From: Staphylococcus sp. M0911
GTDB taxonomy: Bacteria; Bacillota; Bacilli; Staphylococcales; Staphylococcaceae
Direction: 5' to 3'
Assembly (NCBI RefSeq): GCF_003491325.1
Contig: NZ_CP022881.1
Coordinates: forward strand, 496,001-560,000
DNA length: 64,000 nucleotides
Shown here: piece after piece, positions 62,969 to 64,000 of the stretch
Layout of the letters: each line of letters starts with the position of its first letter
Position numbering within the stretch: position 1 is the stretch's first letter
Notes under the pieces: generated by a model
What the model was told of the DNA's origin: nothing
Seen by the model: the letters and a program-made list of their open reading frames with translations, nothing else
The model's database searches: none
Translations under genes and position numbers: made by a program

Positions 62969-63577
62969 TTAATTCATATGGTTATATCTCTGTTCGGCCA
63001 TAATCCTTAGTGGACCGTAATAAATAATTTTAAAAATGTGTGTCACTAATTCGTCAACAGAGATACGGTTTGAGTCTAATACCCAATACCTAATGATAGA
63101 TATTGTAGCACCAGATACGTAACTATGAAAATACATTTCAGGGATGCCTTCAATTTTGTTATCGACACTGACTTGATGTTTCATATTATATTGTATCAAA
63201 TCGCTTATTTTTTCTTCTAAGCGACTTTTTCTTTCTAAACTCAAAATCGTATTGTAAAAGTCTAGATTATCATACACATGTTGAATAATGTTACGCAACA
63301 CTTTATCAATAAATAATGTTGCTATCATTTCTACATTATCGCCTTGAATCTCTGAGAATTGAGTGAATTTAGAAATTTGTTCTATACACTCATCTTCCAT
63401 ATCAGTGAGGAGTAAATATTTATCTTCATAATGTAAATAAAAAGTACCTCGATTGATGTCAGCTTTATCTGCAATATCTTGAACTGTAATATTTTCAAGG
63501 CTTCGTTCTTTCAATAATTGTATGAAAGCATACTTAATTGCAGATTTAGTTTTGCGAACGCGTCTATCTTCTTTCAA
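62969..63577 (-). CDS. TetR family transcriptional regulator
   Basis: A 202-residue repressor with N-terminal helix-turn-helix NITVQDIADKADINRGTFYLHYEDK (about residues 29-53) and a helical ligand domain. The TTG start follows GGGAGG. It is divergent from the YhgE-like gene, with two matching 19-bp palindromes in the gap, so it probably represses both. The ligand is unknown. Confidence 0.88.
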   Translation of the reverse strand: MKEDRRVRKTKSAIKYAFIQLLKERSLENITVQDIADKADINRGTFYLHYEDKYLLLTDMEDECIEQISKFTQFSEIQGDNVEMIATLFIDKVLRNIIQHVYDNLDFYNTILSLERKSRLEEKISDLIQYNMKHQVSVDNKIEGIPEMYFHSYVSGATISIIRYWVLDSNRISVDELVTHIFKIIYYGPLRIMAEQRYNHMN

Positions 63578-63609
63578 AAATGTAAAACCTCCCTTAGTTA
63601 ATAGACAAT

Positions 63610-63718
63610 ATTCATCATTGTGTTCAATAACGGACGTTTTTCTATTAATTGATTGTTGTTTATTTATTTAAACTCATTATAATTGGAAAAGTGATAAATA
63701 TTCAACACAATGTTGAAT
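63610..63718. promoter_or_regulatory. Twin 19-bp operators in the tetR / yhgE divergent region
   Basis: ATTCAACACAATGTTGAAT (63700-63718) is a perfect 8-3-8 palindrome. The related site at 63610-63628, read on the minus strand as ATTGAACACAATGATGAAT, differs at two positions. One lies close to each gene start. Confidence 0.72.
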
Positions 63719-63739
63719 TGCTTCAAGGGAGGAAAAGTT

Positions 63740-64000
63740 ATGAATATATTTAAAAGCAAATTACTATGGTTGACACCAATCGCAATCATTTTAATATTAA
63801 TGATTTTTGCAATTGCATTTTATCCAGCGTTTAATCCTAAACCTAAAGATATGCCAATCGCAATTGTAAATCACGATGAAGGTACTTCTATTCAAGGTAA
63901 AAAGATGAATATTGGTGACAAACTAGAAGATAAATTATTAGATAGTGATTCTAAAGCAATCAAATGGGTCAAAGTAGATAGCGAAAAAGATGCTAAACAA
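63740..64000 (+). CDS. YhgE/Pip-type membrane protein, N-terminus (cut by window end)
   Basis: Eighty-seven codons are visible. A membrane helix (residues 8-30: LLWLTPIAIILILMIFAIAFYPAF) is followed by PKDMPIAIVNHDEGTSIQGKKMNIGDKL, the conserved start of the extracellular domain of YhgE/Pip and ABC-2-type proteins. AGGGAGG sets the ATG. Such proteins (ESX/type VII-related EsaA among them) export or serve as phage receptors; the exact type cannot be told from the fragment. Confidence 0.8.
   Translation, partial: MNIFKSKLLWLTPIAIILILMIFAIAFYPAFNPKPKDMPIAIVNHDEGTSIQGKKMNIGDKLEDKLLDSDSKAIKWVKVDSEKDAKQ

Noticed and set aside
20..63980. tRNA, rRNA, T-box, SAM, TPP or other known riboswitch genes
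   Set aside because: No GC-rich cloverleaf or conserved riboswitch core was recognised in any gap; gaps are AT-rich promoters, terminators and the repeats listed.

Overview
The window is AT-rich, low-GC Gram-positive DNA (roughly one third G+C by eye). Almost every gene has a strong AGGAGG-type ribosome binding site, and TTG/GTG starts are common. Gene content and order (tcyABC-fmhA, adcA, sirohydrochlorin chelatase-nirBD-cobA-narGHJI-nreABC-narT, hsp20, sarZ, gltT, rsp, scrA, corA) match the chromosomal core of Staphylococcus. Features such as a second YidC, an AdcA without its ZinT domain, and intergenic repeats unlike those I know from S. aureus point to a coagulase-negative species. I cannot name the species from the sequence alone. 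There are no phage, plasmid, IS, CRISPR, rRNA or tRNA features. This looks like vertically inherited chromosome.

Layout. 1-4.7 kb: tail of an MFS efflux pump, a ketopantoate-reductase-like enzyme, a GNAT, a DUF1440 membrane protein, an NAD-dependent epimerase, and a lipoprotein-type YidC. 4.8-12.2 kb: an Flp/FmtA-like serine hydrolase, a KimA-type K+ importer convergent with a CPA1 Na+/H+ antiporter, and an AapA-type amino-acid permease with a cre site. 12.4-18.9 kb: a metallophosphoesterase with a perfect Fur box upstream, a C39-like peptidase, a GyrI-like protein, a Bcr/CflA pump, a PadR-DUF2812 operon with a 44-bp operator, a membrane stalk protein and glycerate kinase. 19-24 kb: a polytopic membrane protein coupled to a GtrA protein, an MntE-type CDF transporter, a short IsaA/SceD-like secreted protein, gpmA, and a 34-aa basic protein behind a Zur box. 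24-34.8 kb: a DHA2 pump, the TcyABC cystine importer, FmhA, two lipoproteins, the zinc-binding lipoprotein AdcA, small proteins, a formate/nitrite channel and a GNAT.

34.8-51.5 kb is a dissimilatory nitrate/nitrite respiration island. It holds an orphan NikA, the siroheme enzymes (chelatase and methyltransferase), nitrite reductase NirBD, nitrate reductase NarGHJI, the oxygen/nitrate sensory system NreABC and the nitrate transporter NarT. Three promoters (chelatase, narG, narT) carry a shared 16-bp palindrome of the form TWAGG-N6-CCTAA, which I read as the NreC box. Each palindrome is followed by a Rex-type (TTGTGAA...) element, good at the chelatase, reasonable at narG, weak at narT. Together these suggest joint control by O2/nitrate and by NADH.

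51.5-64 kb: Hsp20, SarZ, a nitroreductase, GltT, small membrane proteins, and an rsp gene split into two frames, apparently by an internal deletion. Next comes a roughly 0.9-kb non-coding region ending in a strong terminator, in the place where S. aureus encodes the long RNA SSR42. Then follow a YbgA-like DUF1722 protein, the sucrose PTS gene scrA with twin operators, CorA, and a TetR/YhgE divergent pair with twin 19-bp operators. A family of GC-richer hairpin modules is present in two clusters (49.83-50.16 kb and 55.47-55.73 kb).
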